Shown here: positions 1 to 13,484 of the stretch, in pieces | How positions within the stretch are numbered: the first letter of the stretch is position 1 | How the letters are laid out: each line of letters starts with the position of its first letter | Assembly: GCA_007922305.1 (NCBI GenBank) | Contig: ML677386.1 | Span: forward strand, 8,268,679 to 8,332,678 | DNA length: 64,000 bases | Direction of reading: 5' to 3' | Source of the DNA: Dermatemys mawii | Taxonomy: Eukaryota; Chordata; Testudines; Dermatemydidae | Program-made: the position numbers and the translations under genes | Notes under the pieces: model-generated | What the model was told of the DNA's origin: nothing | The model's database searches: none | Seen by the model: only the letters and a program-made list of their open reading frames with translations

Positions 1-345
1 AGAGGATTTTAGAGAAGAAGATTCATAGAAACATTGAAATTAGACACGGGCTCAGGTTGCACCATCCTGAGTGGCTGTAGATGTGAGCTTCCCCCAAGCA
101 GGTAGTGCGGATGCAGCCTACAGGGACAGACGGGGTATGTCCATCGCTGGAGGATCACCGCCTTCCTGAAGGGCGGCAGTTAGATAAATGGAAACATTCT
201 TCCGTTGACCTAGTGGCATCCATGCCAGGGGTGAGGTCAGCATAGCTACATAGTTCGGGGGTGTGGATTTTTCACACCCTGAGTGCTGTAGCTGTGTTGA
301 CCTACTTTTAAATGTAAACCAGGCCCCATTGTCACTCCCAGAGCT
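1..345. repeat. Degenerate MITE, partial at left edge
   Basis: The stretch carries the phrases typical of a common reptilian MITE family: a 'ccttgacctagtggcatccatgcc'-like core, 'ttcacaccctgagtgctgtag' and a 'gtaaaccaggcc' end. The same phrases recur at 2.9-3.2 kb. The left end is outside the window. No gene is seen. The transposon superfamily (PIF/Harbinger or hAT) is not certain. Confidence 0.45.
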
Positions 346-520
346 CTACCACAGCCCCTTCCCTGCTATGATCATTATCGTGGAGTTATTTAATCGTTTA
401 CATAGCACCTCTCACAAATATCGAGGAAGCAGAAGACACAAGGCTCAGGGACCAGACTCACCTCACCTCCATTGCATGGTACAGACTAGCACACGCATGG
501 GACTTGGCTGCATGAATAGG

Positions 521-637
521 GTGATCAAATAGCAAGTGTGAAAAATTAGGATCGGGTGGGGGTAATTGGCACCTATACAAGACAAAGCCTGAATATTGGG
601 ACTGTCCCTATAAAATCGGGATGGCTGGTCACCGTAG
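521..637. repeat. Short MITE with GGTGACC-type inverted ends
   Basis: The left end reads tagggtgatcaaatagcaag and the right end ggctggtcaccgta, which are imperfect inverted repeats. The internal phrases 'gtgtgaaaaattaggatcgg' and 'acaagacaaagcctgaatat' recur in the copy at 1380-1482. It is a short non-autonomous DNA element. Confidence 0.6.
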
Positions 638-1332
638 CAGTGTGAAGCTCTTTATTTTGCAAGGAAAAAAAGTGTCCCATTAACTTAAACAATGCCCAAT
701 AACTGCTACTAAGCGTAAGCTTTGGGGAAGGCTATGGAACAGCCGTTCTTGCAGACAGCTGAGCTCCACTCTCCCTGCCGGGATCACAGCCAGACATAGG
801 ATGTTCACACCCAGTTTCACATAACTTTGCCCCAAAAAGCATAAGGCCAGATTCTGCTCTTAGTTACACCCATGTACATCCAGAGTAACCCCAGTGATGT
901 TACTTGGGAACCACCCAGTGTAACTGGACTCAGAATCCGGCCCTCAGCATCTAGGGAGTATTCAAGGCAGCCATGGAATGAGCCAGCCTTTTAGCCACAC
1001 CCCAGGGAGCTCCTTATATGTGGAATCCTCCCACCAGCCGAATACTCCCACCACAGGCCCAGCCCCTCTCCCAGAGCTCTGCTCTCTGGGCTAGAGAGCG
1101 ATTTACAAAAGACCTCCAGCAGCTTATTTATTTGCTCCAAAGCAAAGGGCACTTTGAAGCTGAGAAATCCCCCTGGTGAGGGGAAAAAGAAGGAAGGATG
1201 GTTGTGCAATAGAGAGAGACTGACAGACCCGTGCCCATGGAAACACGTGTTTATTTTGTGTCTAATGGGCTGCCCCTGGCTCATGGAAGTCAATAGGAGT
1301 TTTGTCATGAAGTGCAATGGGAAATAGATTAG

Positions 1333-1725
1333 GGTACATCTACACTACAATAGGACACTCGCAGCTGGCCTGTGTCAGCTAGGGTGACCAGCTAGCAAGT
1401 GTGAAACATCAGGACAGGGTGGGGAGGTAACAGAGATCTAGAGAAGACAAAGCCTTGACCATTGGGACATCTGGTCACCCTAGTCATCTGACTCAGGCTT
1501 GTGGGGCTCCGGCAGCAGAGCTTTAACAAGACAGTGTAGACATTCGAGGGAGGGTCCCAGAGCCTGGGCTCCAGCCTGAGCCTGAATGTCTGCACTATAA
1601 TTTCATAGCTCCACAGCTTGAGTCCTGCAAGCCTGAGTCAGCTGATCTGGGTCAGCCGTGGGTGTTTCATTGCAGATAGGCATACCCAGAGACTCTGGCT
1701 GGGATTCGCAAAGGTACCTGGGGCC
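1333..1725. repeat. Composite repeat: one MITE nested inside another
   Basis: An outer element (acatctacactaca on the left; gcagataggcatacccagag on the right) is interrupted at about 1380-1482 by a complete copy of the GGTGACC-ended MITE also seen at 521-637. The flanks of the inner copy, tgtcagct and agtcatct, look like a decayed 8-bp target duplication. The outer right end (about 1650-1725) matches 4655-4740 closely. Confidence 0.55.
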
Positions 1726-2254
1726 TGGTCTCCCCACATATTTTTTTTTTGAACCAATTTAACTGTTCCAGTTACGGGGTGGGGCATTTGGGGATTTTCT
1801 AAAAACAAACAAACCACCCAAACCAAACCAAACCGGGTTATACCAATACCAATTGTCAGCATAGCTATGTCAGTCAGGGATGCGGGGTTTTTTTACTTGT
1901 AGCTATGCCCATATCACATTCAAGTGTAGACCAAGCTTAGTCATTCCAAATTCAGCTCCACAAGTTGGAAGACAGATCCTGTTTTCACAGTACAAATACC
2001 CCTGAAAGTTCTAAAACTCCCCACTGGCTGAAAATAGGGTGCTGCTTTGGTTATGAGGTGTTGCAATATTGATCATTCAAAATTTAGCAACTTTTCAATA
2101 AAACTTGACACAATTTTTTCACAAAAATGTGTCCTCTTTGTTCAGCCAGCTCTCGTTCGGTACACTCTAGGCAGCAGGGGAGGGGCAGGACCGCTGTGCC
2201 AGGAAGCTCCAGTCCTAGCTATGGCATTTTGTGTTTGTGTACAAGTCACTATGT

Positions 2255-2800
2255 TAAGAAGAGGTTCATTGTTTTAAAAGAGTTGGCTGACCCAGCTGAG
2301 TTGAGAGTCAGATTGTCCAGTATGTTTATAAATGATCTTGAAGAGCCAGTGACAATATGTACTACTGCAAATTACTTGTTAGTAAGTAATGTGGTGGCTT
2401 GTGAAGTACTCCAAACATAGCTTTTAAAATGGGGTGATTAGGCAATGTGATACCAGATGAACTGTAGCAGAGACAAGAGAAAGGTAATACACATTAGAAG
2501 GTATACATTAACCAACTTGTAAACATTGGTTTCTGAATTATTTGTAACTCCCCAGGACAGAGCGTTAAGCATCCCTCATGGACAGCTCAGTGAGAACATC
2601 TACTCATCGTGGGTCATTGTTTAAAAACCAAAGGAAATAGATTGCTGTGAGGAGCGAACAAAGAATAATAAGGAAAATATTGTAAAGTCAGCATATGCAT
2701 TGCTGGAACACCCTCCCCTGAGATACTGGACTGAATTTTGATACAAAAATCAGGCTACATATATTTCATAGAGCTTGGCAGATAAGATGCTTTGAAGAAG
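2255..2800 (+). mobile_element. CR1-type LINE fragment, reverse-transcriptase region
   Basis: The conceptual translation, with frame breaks, contains a 'MFINDLEEPV' segment (the usual NIFINDLD block of CR1 ORF2). It is followed by 'DKRKVIHI' (the usual KCKVMHIG block) and then remnants of the ORF2 C-terminal region before the 3' end. No reading frame is intact, so it is a dead copy. Confidence 0.6.
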
Positions 2801-2894
2801 AAACCCCTAAAGAAGAAATTGGAGTTTAAGCATAAGGCCTTGTTCTGCTCTCAGCTACACCCATTTTATGCCTGTATAACACCACTGACTTCAA

Positions 2895-3182
2895 CTGATT
2901 TACGATATGTCTACACTACAGTGGCACAGCTACAGTTCTGCAGCTGTGCTGCTGTAGGATAGAGGCTTTCTGCATTGATGGAAAGGGTTTTTCTTTTCAC
3001 GTAGTTAATCTACCCCTTTTAGCGGTGGTAGCTAGGTTGACAGATTTCTTCCCTTGACCTAGCCATGTCTACACCAGGGGTTAGGCTGACCTAACTACAG
3101 TGCTCAGAGTGCAAAATTCTTCACAGCCCTCAGCAACGTAGCCAGGTTGATATAATTTCTGAGTGTAGATCAGGCCTCATAC
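2895..3182. repeat. MITE, 'tgtctacactaca' family
   Basis: The left end has tatgtctacactacagtggc and the right end gagtgtagatcaggcctc, inverted and degenerate. The core 'cttgacctagccatgtctac' is shared with the element at the left edge of the window. It has no coding capacity. Confidence 0.55.
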
Positions 3183-5520
3183 TGGTGGACGTGTGAGCAG
3201 GATCACATGCGGAGGTTGGCTTTTACATCATGGTCTATATCTAATAGCACGATGATAAACGTTTTGACACTAGTTTTGGAGAAATCACCCTAAATCAAAT
3301 TGATTTAACTTGTGCATGGTGCTTATATGGCAAGTGTAACAACAAGCCATGTCTGGAATTGCTAACTGAATGTTTAAAGCCAATGCCCAGTGAGTTGCTC
3401 CCTAGCAGTTTCATTTGTGAGTCACATTGCATAGTCCCCAAACCATGCCCTTCTCTATTTATAAATCCATGCCTTGCTATATCTGACTTGTTAAATAATC
3501 ATTCCAGAGTGTGGATGGGATTCTGGTGGTATATTCTAGGACCTAGGGAATAATTTAGACGAGTAAGTGTAATTATAAAAGGCACAGCAAATCTGTGCAA
3601 ATATTCCTTCTTCCTAGCTGTGTTTTGCCATTGTCACAGTACAAATTGCAAATATTTTAGGAGCGAGAGGGTGACAGTGAGGCTAATCGGGGAAAACATC
3701 CCTATAAAGTCAATGAGACTTGAGGCAAAGTAGCCACCAGACCATGCTCCCTAGTGGCTATATATGGCTTTGCAAGAGGCGTGCTTCAGTTTCCTCAATG
3801 TCTTCTCTGGCCTATTTCAGTTGTTTAATGACCTGGCTCTCCAACCAAGTCAGGTAACAAAGTCCAGCCCTTTGCATGACCTCAAAGCCCTTCACTTAAA
3901 GTCTGATAGAAAACAGCAAAACAATTAAATCTTCAGTCCAGCTGGTAGCCACCTTGTTTGCAAGCTAGCCCCAGCTTCAAGCCTTCTCAATACCAGTCCC
4001 AGGCCCTGGGTTTCACTCCCACTCCCAGGACCTGTCACACGCTCTTTCTACCTCAGGTTTCAGGCAGGCTGTAGTCCCCAATCAGCCCCTGTGTGCAGTC
4101 AGGCTTCAGCTCAGGCCCAGCCTCCCAGGTTTCTCTCAGGCCCCAGCCCAGGTGGAGGCAGGAGTGAGGCCAGGGTCTCGGCCAGGGTCATGCCGCCTCC
4201 TCCTCTAGAAGCCCTTTGTGCCTTCTCTCCCTAGCTAGGTTTGATCATCAGTTATGCCTAAGACCCTTCCAGCTGCGGCCTGGTAGGTCAGTTGGCCTCG
4301 CAGGCCACTTAGCCCTTTTGTCTCCCATCACAGGGACTTACGCACGTGCTGAAAGATAAGGGTCTGAAGCGCTAAGCCGCTGGCTATTGCAGAGGAGCAC
4401 TGTCTCCATAGGCGCTCTCACGCCTTGGCTGCACAAGGGAACTGTCCAGAAACATTCTCTCCTTTGCTGCCACCTGTTGAGCTGACCTAAACTTCAGCTT
4501 TAGGCCAATGGGCCCTCCCCAAGCAGTACTGGGGATAGGACATGGAGCTGCACAGGATGTGTCAGGCAGGTAGCTGGGTGCTGAAGGGGGTTTGGAAAGT
4601 GGAGGGTTGCTGTGGGAGAGCTAGCCATGGAGGGGGACAGGGATAGCTTGGGTTGTGCAGTCTCTGGGTCAGCTGTGTGTGTTTTGCATGTAGGCATACC
4701 CAGAGACTCTGCTTGGGATTCTCAAAGGTACCTGCAGGGCCTGTCCCTGCTCTCTAAGTCTAGCGAATGCGTGCAGGCTCTTCTGGTGCTTGCCACGCCA
4801 ATAGGGACTGCCTTCCAATGTGGTGGGATTGCTTGAAGGGCTGGATTGTCTTTTGCAGCTCCAACTGAAGCCGAATCTTCACCAGCTTCCCCCCATGACT
4901 TTTCACCCACTGTGTGTTGGGGGAAAAAATCAAGATCTTGGACAATCTCCCACTTGTGACAGGACACATGCCCCCATCCCATCCATCCTTGGCTACCCCA
5001 GGAATTTCTCAGACTCCCTTCTTTTAGTGTCCACTCTATAATTAATTCAAGTCTCCTCCAGCCACACCTGTCCAGAGCAACACAACACTCCTCATCCCTA
5101 TGACCTTCAGCCGCTATTCATCAGGGCCTGGGATGCAATGAAACTCTCTTCCAATCCAGACCAGGCTTTAATGCTGCCTTCCTGCCTTTTATCCAGCTCG
5201 TCAACTGATGGGCCACTTACTTCCTTTGCTCACCCAGCTTCCTCCTCTGAGTAGCTAATTCATCCCTGTTTTCTCAATCAGCCGTCACTGGGGAAAGTAA
5301 CTGAGGCTACAGCTATCAGTGCGCTGACCCATTCACAGGACCTCAGCAGTCTGTCACACCTTTGCATCCCCTCCCCTCCTTTCCTTTATCTTTCTGTTTA
5401 GCTAATGTCACCCCTCCCCCTTAATGAAACCTCAGCCAATAAATCATGGCACTAATATACGCTGTTTTCAACCAATTATTCTGTTCCCCCTGCTGATGTG
5501 TTCTGTCCCCTTCCTCTACT
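3183..5520. other. Gene-free interval
   Basis: No exon-like open frame with splice sites was recognised. The part from about 3950 to 5040 is GC-rich and CT/AG-rich, reads like old repeat sequence, and includes a roughly 85-bp stretch (4655-4740) shared with 1650-1725. The rest shows nothing recognisable. Confidence 0.4.
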
Positions 5521-5524
5521 CTGT

Positions 5525-6215
5525 GTCCGGCTTGTCTATTTAGAGTGTAAGCTCCTAGGGGCAGGGACTGTCCTCAATTCTGTGTTTGCACACCGAGACA
5601 TATGATTCCCTGGTGACTCATGTTTATGCCAAGACCATAAGGGCATAATTTTCAGTATAGTTATTTTATTCCTTAAATATTATTCACACATACATCTCAC
5701 ACTGATGATGAATATTGATAAGTTACACACTTTCAGCAGAAACCTCACATATTACCCCACATGGATAAATACCATGAAAGTGGTATACTAGGTGTAGTGA
5801 GTTTTTCAGGTCTGAGACAGGAGTTGCTTCAACTTGCTTGTGAAGGTCAATGAATCCTTTGCCAGTTGACACCAATGGGCCTTTGCGTTACCATCTTTCA
5901 CAATAAGGCAAAAAATCGAGCTGATCCCATTTCAAAACAAGCCAATCCCTAAGAACTCCAAAACTCTATGTGACTAGATCCCCTCCCCCTCACCCCCCAC
6001 GGCGTGCAGTCTGGGACTGTGGAGGGCCTGCTGTGCACGCCTGACTCTCTCCCCCTCTTGTTTCTTCTTGCTTGGAGCCAATTTAAAAAAAAAAAGTAGC
6101 AGCAAGCAACAGGCTACCAGCAAAGCAAGCAATAAACTACAAGCCAAAAACTAGCCAACAAGCAACTCACAAGCCAATTAAGCAAAAAACAAGCCCAATT
6201 TCTACATTTTTTCTG
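5525..6215. repeat. Interspersed repeats, including a family shared with 44.9 kb
   Basis: The part 5535-5615 ('gtgtaagctcctaggggcag') is a widespread amniote repeat phrase. The part 5740-5900 resembles 44880-45010, sharing 'ctaggtgtagtgag'-type and 'ggccagttggcac'-type phrases. The part 6090-6200 is an imperfect array of acaagcaa/acaagccaa words. No coding content is seen. Confidence 0.45.
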
Positions 6216-9200
6216 TGGGTTTGGCATGTCTGCCCCATAATAAGCATAAACTATATTCTGAATAGGTGCTCTCTGTTTTAGCATCTGTACAAATAGAACT
6301 GGCTGAAAAATGTCAATGTTTCTTTACAAGAAATAATTATTTTTAAATATACATAATATTCCCAAAAAATTCCTGCAAAATGTTTGGGGAATTTCCATGA
6401 AAAACCCCATACCAAAACATTTTCAATCTCTCCCTTATAATTCCCTGCCTGTCCAGTATCCAGGGGGAAGAAAAGAAGGAAAAAGTATGAGAAATGAGTA
6501 GCGGAGGATGAAAATCTGAAAATTTTGAGATTTTGAAAAGAACAAAAGAAAACTGGTGATTGAGGGAAAGACTGGTGTGTTTTTTCAATTAAAAAAATCA
6601 AAAGAAATTAAAAATTTGGGGGGAATTTGTATTTAGAATGAAAGTTCATTTTCTGTTAAAAATATGTGATGGACCTTTTGACCATGTCTATTAAATCTAA
6701 CTATATTATTAGTAAGTCTTTGAACCGGTCTCCTTCCATAGGAAAGTTGTTTCAAACTTCATGTTGTTTGATGCGATCTGGCTCAGTCCAAGGGCAAAAA
6801 ATATTCTTCTTGAGAGGTCTTTTATCTGAGCTAGGAATAATAGCCTTCCTTGGCAAGAATAGTTTTGCAATGCCTAGGGAGAGGGATAAACTATTTATCT
6901 CTGACATTTATAAAGCACCCATCATTATAGTATCTGCACCAGAGGTAGGGAAAATCTCCCCCAGCAGCTGGAATGCTGTATATAATTACTACAGTAAAAT
7001 ATTTCATTCATTTTTACCATCATTCTATGTATGAGCTTTCTAGGAGAGATGAAAGAGGAGATTATTTCCTCAGGAGTAAAGAATACATGAGCTTAAGTGG
7101 TTGCTTTATTTAAAAGCCACACTTTATCTTTATTGCATTCACATTAGACTTAGTAAATAAGCTGCCCTTGATTCTTATGAAAGGAAGGATGTACAAGCCA
7201 TGTAATGACAATAACATGCAGGCACCGTAGTGACAATATCATTAATTAATACAATAGGAACATTTCTTGACCTGTTTTACACTGGCTGCTCTCCAGACTG
7301 AAAGGGCCAAGAGGGACAGTGACATTAAACAACTTTATAAAGCTGTGGTTGAACATTAGTCCCTCCTTTCTCAGCTGTAGTCTTTTAGCTTTGTCTGGGC
7401 TTTTGGGTGACTGGAGCCAACATGCTGACAGCACCTTATGAGATGGAACCGTTGGTCAGCTCTTGGTCTCACTCGAGCAGGTAAAAACATTGGAGTGGAA
7501 AAAAATCAGAGACCTCTTTAGGGACCCTGATTAGAGCCTCCAGGCTATTAAATCCCATCTGTTTCTCTCTCACTCACACACTGTGTTCCAGCCTCTCGGA
7601 TCAGCAAACCTAGCTCCACATGTCTCCTTTGTACTGCTGGCCTGTCTATTTATAACCTCTCTGGGGACCTTGAAGCAGTCAGGTATGATGTCCCTGTGCC
7701 ATTATTAGCCATGGAGCCTTATGCTGCACTCACACAGCTCAAATGTTTGCACAGATGTCAGAGCTTGGAGCTGAAATTACCCATTGTTTTATTAAACTGA
7801 TAAGAAAAGGTTTTAAGATTTTATTAAGATGATTTTTTTTTAAAAAAAGTGAACGGTACAGAGTTTAGGCATAGAAGTTTCTGATTATCAGGGAATAACA
7901 TACAGATTATCAAAGGATGTGAAGTTTGGTGTAAGATTGGATGGCGCAAGGAATACATAATCTGCAATATCCCCAATTGGGGGGTAAAAGGTTAGCGGGT
8001 CAAAGTACAGACATTGAGGTATGAGGGTATGTTGTTCATATAATGGCTATGTTCAGCTGTGGAGTATAATGAGTGGATACGATGATGAAGATGGATTGAC
8101 CCTCATTTGGTGAGATTGAACGTTCAGTGAGTTTATGGTTCCAGTTCATATGGTCCAATGGAAAAAGTCTCTCAGTCCCTTCTCTTTACTTTTATCTCTT
8201 GGCCAAATTAGTCCCTGGTGGAATGTCAATGGAGTTACACCCAGGATTCATCTGGAACTCTCTCGCGCTCTACTGGAAAATTGTGGGGGTTTTTTTTTCC
8301 AGTGAGTATTCTTCATTATCTCTTTTCTTTGTTCTTCCCTGGTGTTCTAACTAGATAACATTAAAAGTCTATCCAGGAGTGTGGGTTGGTGGTTTCACAG
8401 ATGGACCTGGGGGAAGATAATCATCTGGTACTGGAAGGCAAATGACTACTCTCCCACCTTGTTGAGCCCCAGCCCTTCCAAGGGAAGCCAAAACAATGGA
8501 GGTCTGAACAAATAATCTAGTGACAGGTCCTTGAAAAGCCTATGATAACACTGCATTGAGCAACCACTGGTATGAGCTGTGGGAAGGGGCTTGCATGTGA
8601 ACTTGTGCAGAACAGATCTGGTTGTTGGCTTATTTTAGCAGGTGTAATGTCTGAGCAGAGATATTCTCCTCCAATGAACCATCACTTGTAGTGCTAAAGC
8701 AAATCTGCTTGTTCGGTAAGGAGCCACCTCTGTGCTAGGATTGTTAGTTTTGTTTGTTTATTTAGGACCCTACTTTCAGAAAACTGCGGGGAGCCAACAG
8801 AAGTCTCCCAAGATTCCCTCAGCGTAGCCCATCTATCAGAGCTCATATAAAATGATTACAGAAAACACAACTGAAACAATGGATCTTAATTAACTAGGGG
8901 ACATTGGAATGGGATGAACAAAAGGAGTGGGAGGAAGAATTAATAATACTGAACAGATTCACCATGCACTCTTTCAGACAGGGATTACGGTGGGATGAGT
9001 GATAAGTGCTCTCTAGACTCTTTCCAGAAGCTGCTGCCGAAACCAGGACTCATTTCACACAGGTCAGCAAACACACTTCAGGGCCTCAGACTGTAACAGT
9101 TTTTGGTTACTAATGGTCTAGGCTGGATTCAAACCAGCCACTTAGAGATGAAAGGTTTTGTAATACAAGCCCCCAAAGCTATCCAGTTCCCACTGCTGGG

Positions 9201-11086
9201 TAAATACCTCACAATAAACAACGTAACAGACAAATGTCAGGTCTGGCTCATCACAAATTGTTCATGTATAGAGCATGATTTTCTCAAACATATTTGTTAC
9301 TCAGAATCATTCTTCCAAGAATCCTTTCTGAACACTTCTCCATCCTCCCTTGGGAGAATCCAGCATCTGAAATTAATCTGGCTTTAACTGGACGTGCAAG
9401 TCACATGGTATATATCTCTTCCCTGAGTGGAAGAGTTTTTAACTTTCAGAATCAAATCTCTGGAACCAATGTGTGTGATCACAAATTTGAAATTTGCTTT
9501 CCAGAGGATATTGCCACTTCTGCAACGGTCACTTATGATCCACCGATTTTGTAATTACTCTTATTGGGAGACTAGTTTGCTAGAATATTTGTACATAGAG
9601 AATGGAAAAGAGGCAGAAACACAGATGAAGTGAATTCATTAAAAATGTGAATAGATAGACACAGAAAACTTATTGCATTGTTTGATCAGCACTATTTATA
9701 ACCATGTCTATCTTTCTATGAGCAATTATGCTGCCTGTGTTGACTTTTTTCATCAGTAAGAAGGCCAGAGAGGCTTGCGACAAGATATAGAAACCTTCAC
9801 ATGAATATATTAGGGCAGAGAGCAACTTGTAATACTGTATGCGAGCCCTCTCTCCTTCACCTAAACGTACGTCTCCCGTTTAATTATAGAGCTAGAGCTG
9901 GAAAAGAACTATTAGGTCATCTAATCCAGCCTTATGCCAGGGCAGGAACTGTAACAGTACAACCTCTTAGTATTCTGAGTAATGCTATGCAATAGGCCAA
10001 AAAAGCCAGTGTCAAGTAATGCTAACTTCATAGCAATCCTGATAGACATCAGAAGCTTCCACAATAGCCCTATACTGACTGAAACAGCAACCAGCAAGCC
10101 ACAGATAAATGTTTCATCCTTCTTGGGGCTCCCTGGCGTCCTGCAGCTGTTGTCTCAGTCACACAGACGCTGTCAGGCTGAACACGTAGGTTAGGAACTC
10201 TGACTAAACGGAACCCTTTGGAAGGCAAAACTGCAAAGCTGATGTACAGTAGGAGTGGGCGTGCTTTTGCACACGCAGGCCGCCTGCCAGCCAGGATCCC
10301 GATAAACCCAAAAGAAGATACACCCTAAGACTTTAATCCTCTCTCCTAGTTGCATTTTCCAGACTGTTAGTCAAGCCAAATGACTGATTTAGTGCCTCTC
10401 TCTAGCTACAGAGATACCCATACATCTGAGGACTCCAAAGAGTTAAAAATAAAGCCCACCCCTTTGTGGCTCATTTCATGTCCATTTAAAGGTGTGACAT
10501 GCTTTTCATGCATCCTAATATGTTTCCATTCTAATCCTCTGCCAGATCTGAGGAAGTGTCTTAGCCATGGTATTTTGATCAAGACCTTTTATGATTATTT
10601 TTAAAAACAATATGTATGTGGGATAGCTTCTCTTCCAAAGATTGTTTCTGCAAGAGTATGTTTGCCATCCATTTGTCTTGTTTTAAACTGGGGAATTAAC
10701 TGTGTTTGCCAGCACATTTCTGGTTCTCTCCACTGCTACATGTGTGATGCTTGCTATGCAGTAAATTTGAGACATTGGCACACATTCAGGAGGTAATTAT
10801 TTTATGTATCTCAGATGATGGTATAGCAAGACTGAGTCTTTTTGCGGTTTTATACAACAATGTGAACTTTTTCCATTACAGATTTTTGCCCCTTTTCACC
10901 AGTCCCAGACATCCTCCTTGTTCCTTTTTAGTGCTTTAGCACAGCGAATATTTGTTCAGATAATTGCTGTCAGTTCCTGCAATCGATTATGTTTTCCTCA
11001 GGCTGTTTGGTGGTAAATTATACTGGGTATAACCAAAGTGAACATGCAATACCCATGTATTGTGTAAAGTGTCATTCAGACAATGT
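6216..11086. other. Gene-free interval with scattered old repeats
   Basis: Several short open frames occur (for example 6666-7034) but none resembles a known exon or is flanked by convincing splice sites plus homology. A short segment near 9880-9960 ('ctagagctggaaaagaacta') looks like an old CR1/SINE piece. The part 7900-8350 resembles interspersed repeat sequence. Nothing else can be supported. Confidence 0.35.
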
Positions 11087-11094
11087 GTCCCCTA

Positions 11095-11678
11095 CAGGGG
11101 TGAAAGTAACTTAATTTTCTTACCAGTACGGGGGCTGGGCTGGGGCCAGCTCTGCCCCCCAGAAGGGGCGGGGCCTCAGGCAGAAGGGGAGGGGCTGGGG
11201 TCAGAGCTAGCCGCAGCCCAGCCCCCGTACCGGTAAGGGGCCTTCTCTCGCCCCCCGCCACAGCAGGGGCTCCAGCAGCAGTTTAAAGGCCCAGGGCGGT
11301 AGCAGCAGCCCAGCCCCATGCTCTTTAAATAGCCAACGGACCCCCGCCGCCACTTCCCTAGGGCTCCGGCAACAGGGCTCCCGGCCCCATGGAGCCCCGG
11401 GGAGGCTTCAGCAGGGCTCTGGCAGCTATTTAAAGATCTCAGGGCTGGGCTGTTGCTACCACCCCAGGCCCTTTAAACTGCTGCTGGAGCCCTGCCACAG
11501 CCTCCCCAAGCTTTCGTAGCGGGGCTCTGACAGCAATTTAAAGGGCCTGGGGCCCCAGCTGCTGCTGGGAGTCCCAGGCCCTTTAAATTGTGCCTGGGGA
11601 AGCCGATCCGCCCCGGCAGGGCACACCGGCTCTTGCCAGTACGTTGTACTGGGGCCTACCGGCTTACTTTCACCTCTG
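11095..11678. mobile_element. Non-autonomous hAT element with target-site duplication
   Basis: The ends are CAGGGGTGAAAGTAA on the left and TTACTTTCACCTCTG on the right, which are inverted repeats. They are flanked by 8-bp direct repeats, gtccccta (11087-11094) and gtcccctg (11679-11686), with seven of eight bases identical. An 8-bp duplication and a CAGGG start are the hAT signature. The interior is very GC-rich, made of degenerate 'ccctttaaa' and 'gctgctgctgg' units, with no transposase. The subterminal 'cggtac' words are also inverted. Confidence 0.88.
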
Positions 11679-11699
11679 GTCCCCTGAGATGCGAGTTAA

Positions 11700-11850
11700 C
11701 AGAAGGAGCTTTAGGTTCGTCTTTACTGCAACGTTAACTCTGGTGATCGGCACCTAGCGTAGCGTTGTCTGGGCGAGTGGCCACACTGCAATACCACTCT
11801 TGAGTTACTGTGTCCTCACTGGTGCCACATTCCCCTACGTGTATCTGTTA
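11700..11850. repeat. Degenerate MITE half
   Basis: Phrases such as 'cgtctttactgcaacgttaa' and 'gtggccacactgcaa' are typical of the TIR-proximal part of the same MITE type seen at 13.5-13.95 kb. The partner end is not obvious. Confidence 0.35.
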
Positions 11851-12159
11851 CCCCAAGCACCCCTCGTATTCAGACCTTACACCCTATTGTAATAATCTAT
11901 GTACAAAATATGCCTTGTGAGGCATCACTGGAAAACTAATAACTCACCACCCATTAATATTCTTGCATGATGGATGGATGTGGTGTGCATTAAGAGAGAT
12001 GGATGTATGCTGAAATGCTGACTAAATGTGTTTAAAACAGGCATGTCAGGGGAAGTTGGTAAACCGAAAGGAATATGTTTACTTTTCCGTCCAGCCGGGT
12101 CATCGGGCAAAGACAATGAAGGTACATTTACATATCAGGTAAACAAAGCTATCAAGCTA

Positions 12160-13475
12160 ATGTGGAGGAAAAAATAGTTGTTACTTTTAGGTTGGATACA
12201 ATAAATTAGAGACAGCTTTATCTGAGCAATTGCAAGGGAAGAATATAGCTGACAGAGAGCACTTTTGCTTTAGTAATTTTTTAAAATATAAGAAATTTTA
12301 CACAAATATTTACACTCTTTTGTGACATACAGTAACAATAACCATTTGCGTTTTGTGTATATTATTATCTTTCAGACCTTTGGCTTATTTTAATTTTTTT
12401 TAACTCCTAATATTTCATTGTTATTTTAAGTTTAGGTCAGAATGGCCCTGTCTGGCATTTTTTTACCCACTTTAACATAAGGCCTATTTCTACAAATTTC
12501 ACAATATTAACGTTAGGCTTAACATAACTGCTGCTCTGTCTCTGACAACTAAAATGGCTAGCTTAAAGCCTCCCCTTCATTACCTACTTCCACACTTTTA
12601 TGTTTTGTACTTTTTGTAGCATAACCAACATTTTTAAACCTTTAATTTTATTAAGCTTTGTATTTTTGATTTTAGATTGAAAGGATTAGAATTAGTTTTA
12701 TAAGTTTTGGTTGCATGTAACAATAATGCATGATTAATGTGAATATAAAAGGCATTTTTTTATGTTTTTATAATAGAAATAATATATTTTTAAATTACAT
12801 AATATAAACATTTTTATAATAATATATTGGAATTATTTTATAGTTTTAATTATATAGCACAATACATTATAATTAGTACATAAGATAAATACTTTATAAA
12901 CTGTGTGGAAAACATGTTTTTAAATTTAATATATATTTTGAAGCACATGAATTCAACCTTATAATGTAGTGATTTTTTAAATTTTTAGTAGGAGTGAGTT
13001 AGGTTCTGGAATTGGTTGGGTATTAAGGTGGTTTAATGGTATTTGAAACTTAACTGCTGATTGTAGACCTTTATTTGCAGGCCAGTAGATAATGTGATTT
13101 TTTTGCAGCAGTGGTGAGATTAAAATGTATGTTTTGCAAAGTGGTGACCTTAACATTTACACAGCAGTTATTAACTTGGAAGAGTAACTGTTTTGTTAGG
13201 GTAGTTTTTTACCTTTTTAACAAACATTGTTAAACACTGTGATCATTTTTTTTTTGCTTTAGTTTTTTTACGCACTGAAGGTGCGGGAGCTTTAAAGGCC
13301 ATACTGTTTATTGATTTTTTATTTTTATTTAAATATTGGGTGTTATTTTAGGAGCACTAACAACAGATTGGCTAGGCATACTACGTGGTTTAATTTTTTA
13401 AAATATTACAGTGAATTATTTAATTTTATAGGAATTTTTTTTATGGACTTGGCAGGACTTGCTTTGTGGGAGCCC
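12160..13475. other. AT-rich island, T-rich on + strand
   Basis: About 1.3 kb composed mostly of A and T with long T runs (ttttttt, aaatttttt) and few open frames. Both sides are flanked by MITE-like sequence (11700-11850 and 13490-13950). It could be the interior of an old AT-rich DNA transposon or a scaffold-attachment-like region. No coding signal is visible. Confidence 0.5.
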
Positions 13476-13484
13476 ACACTTTAT

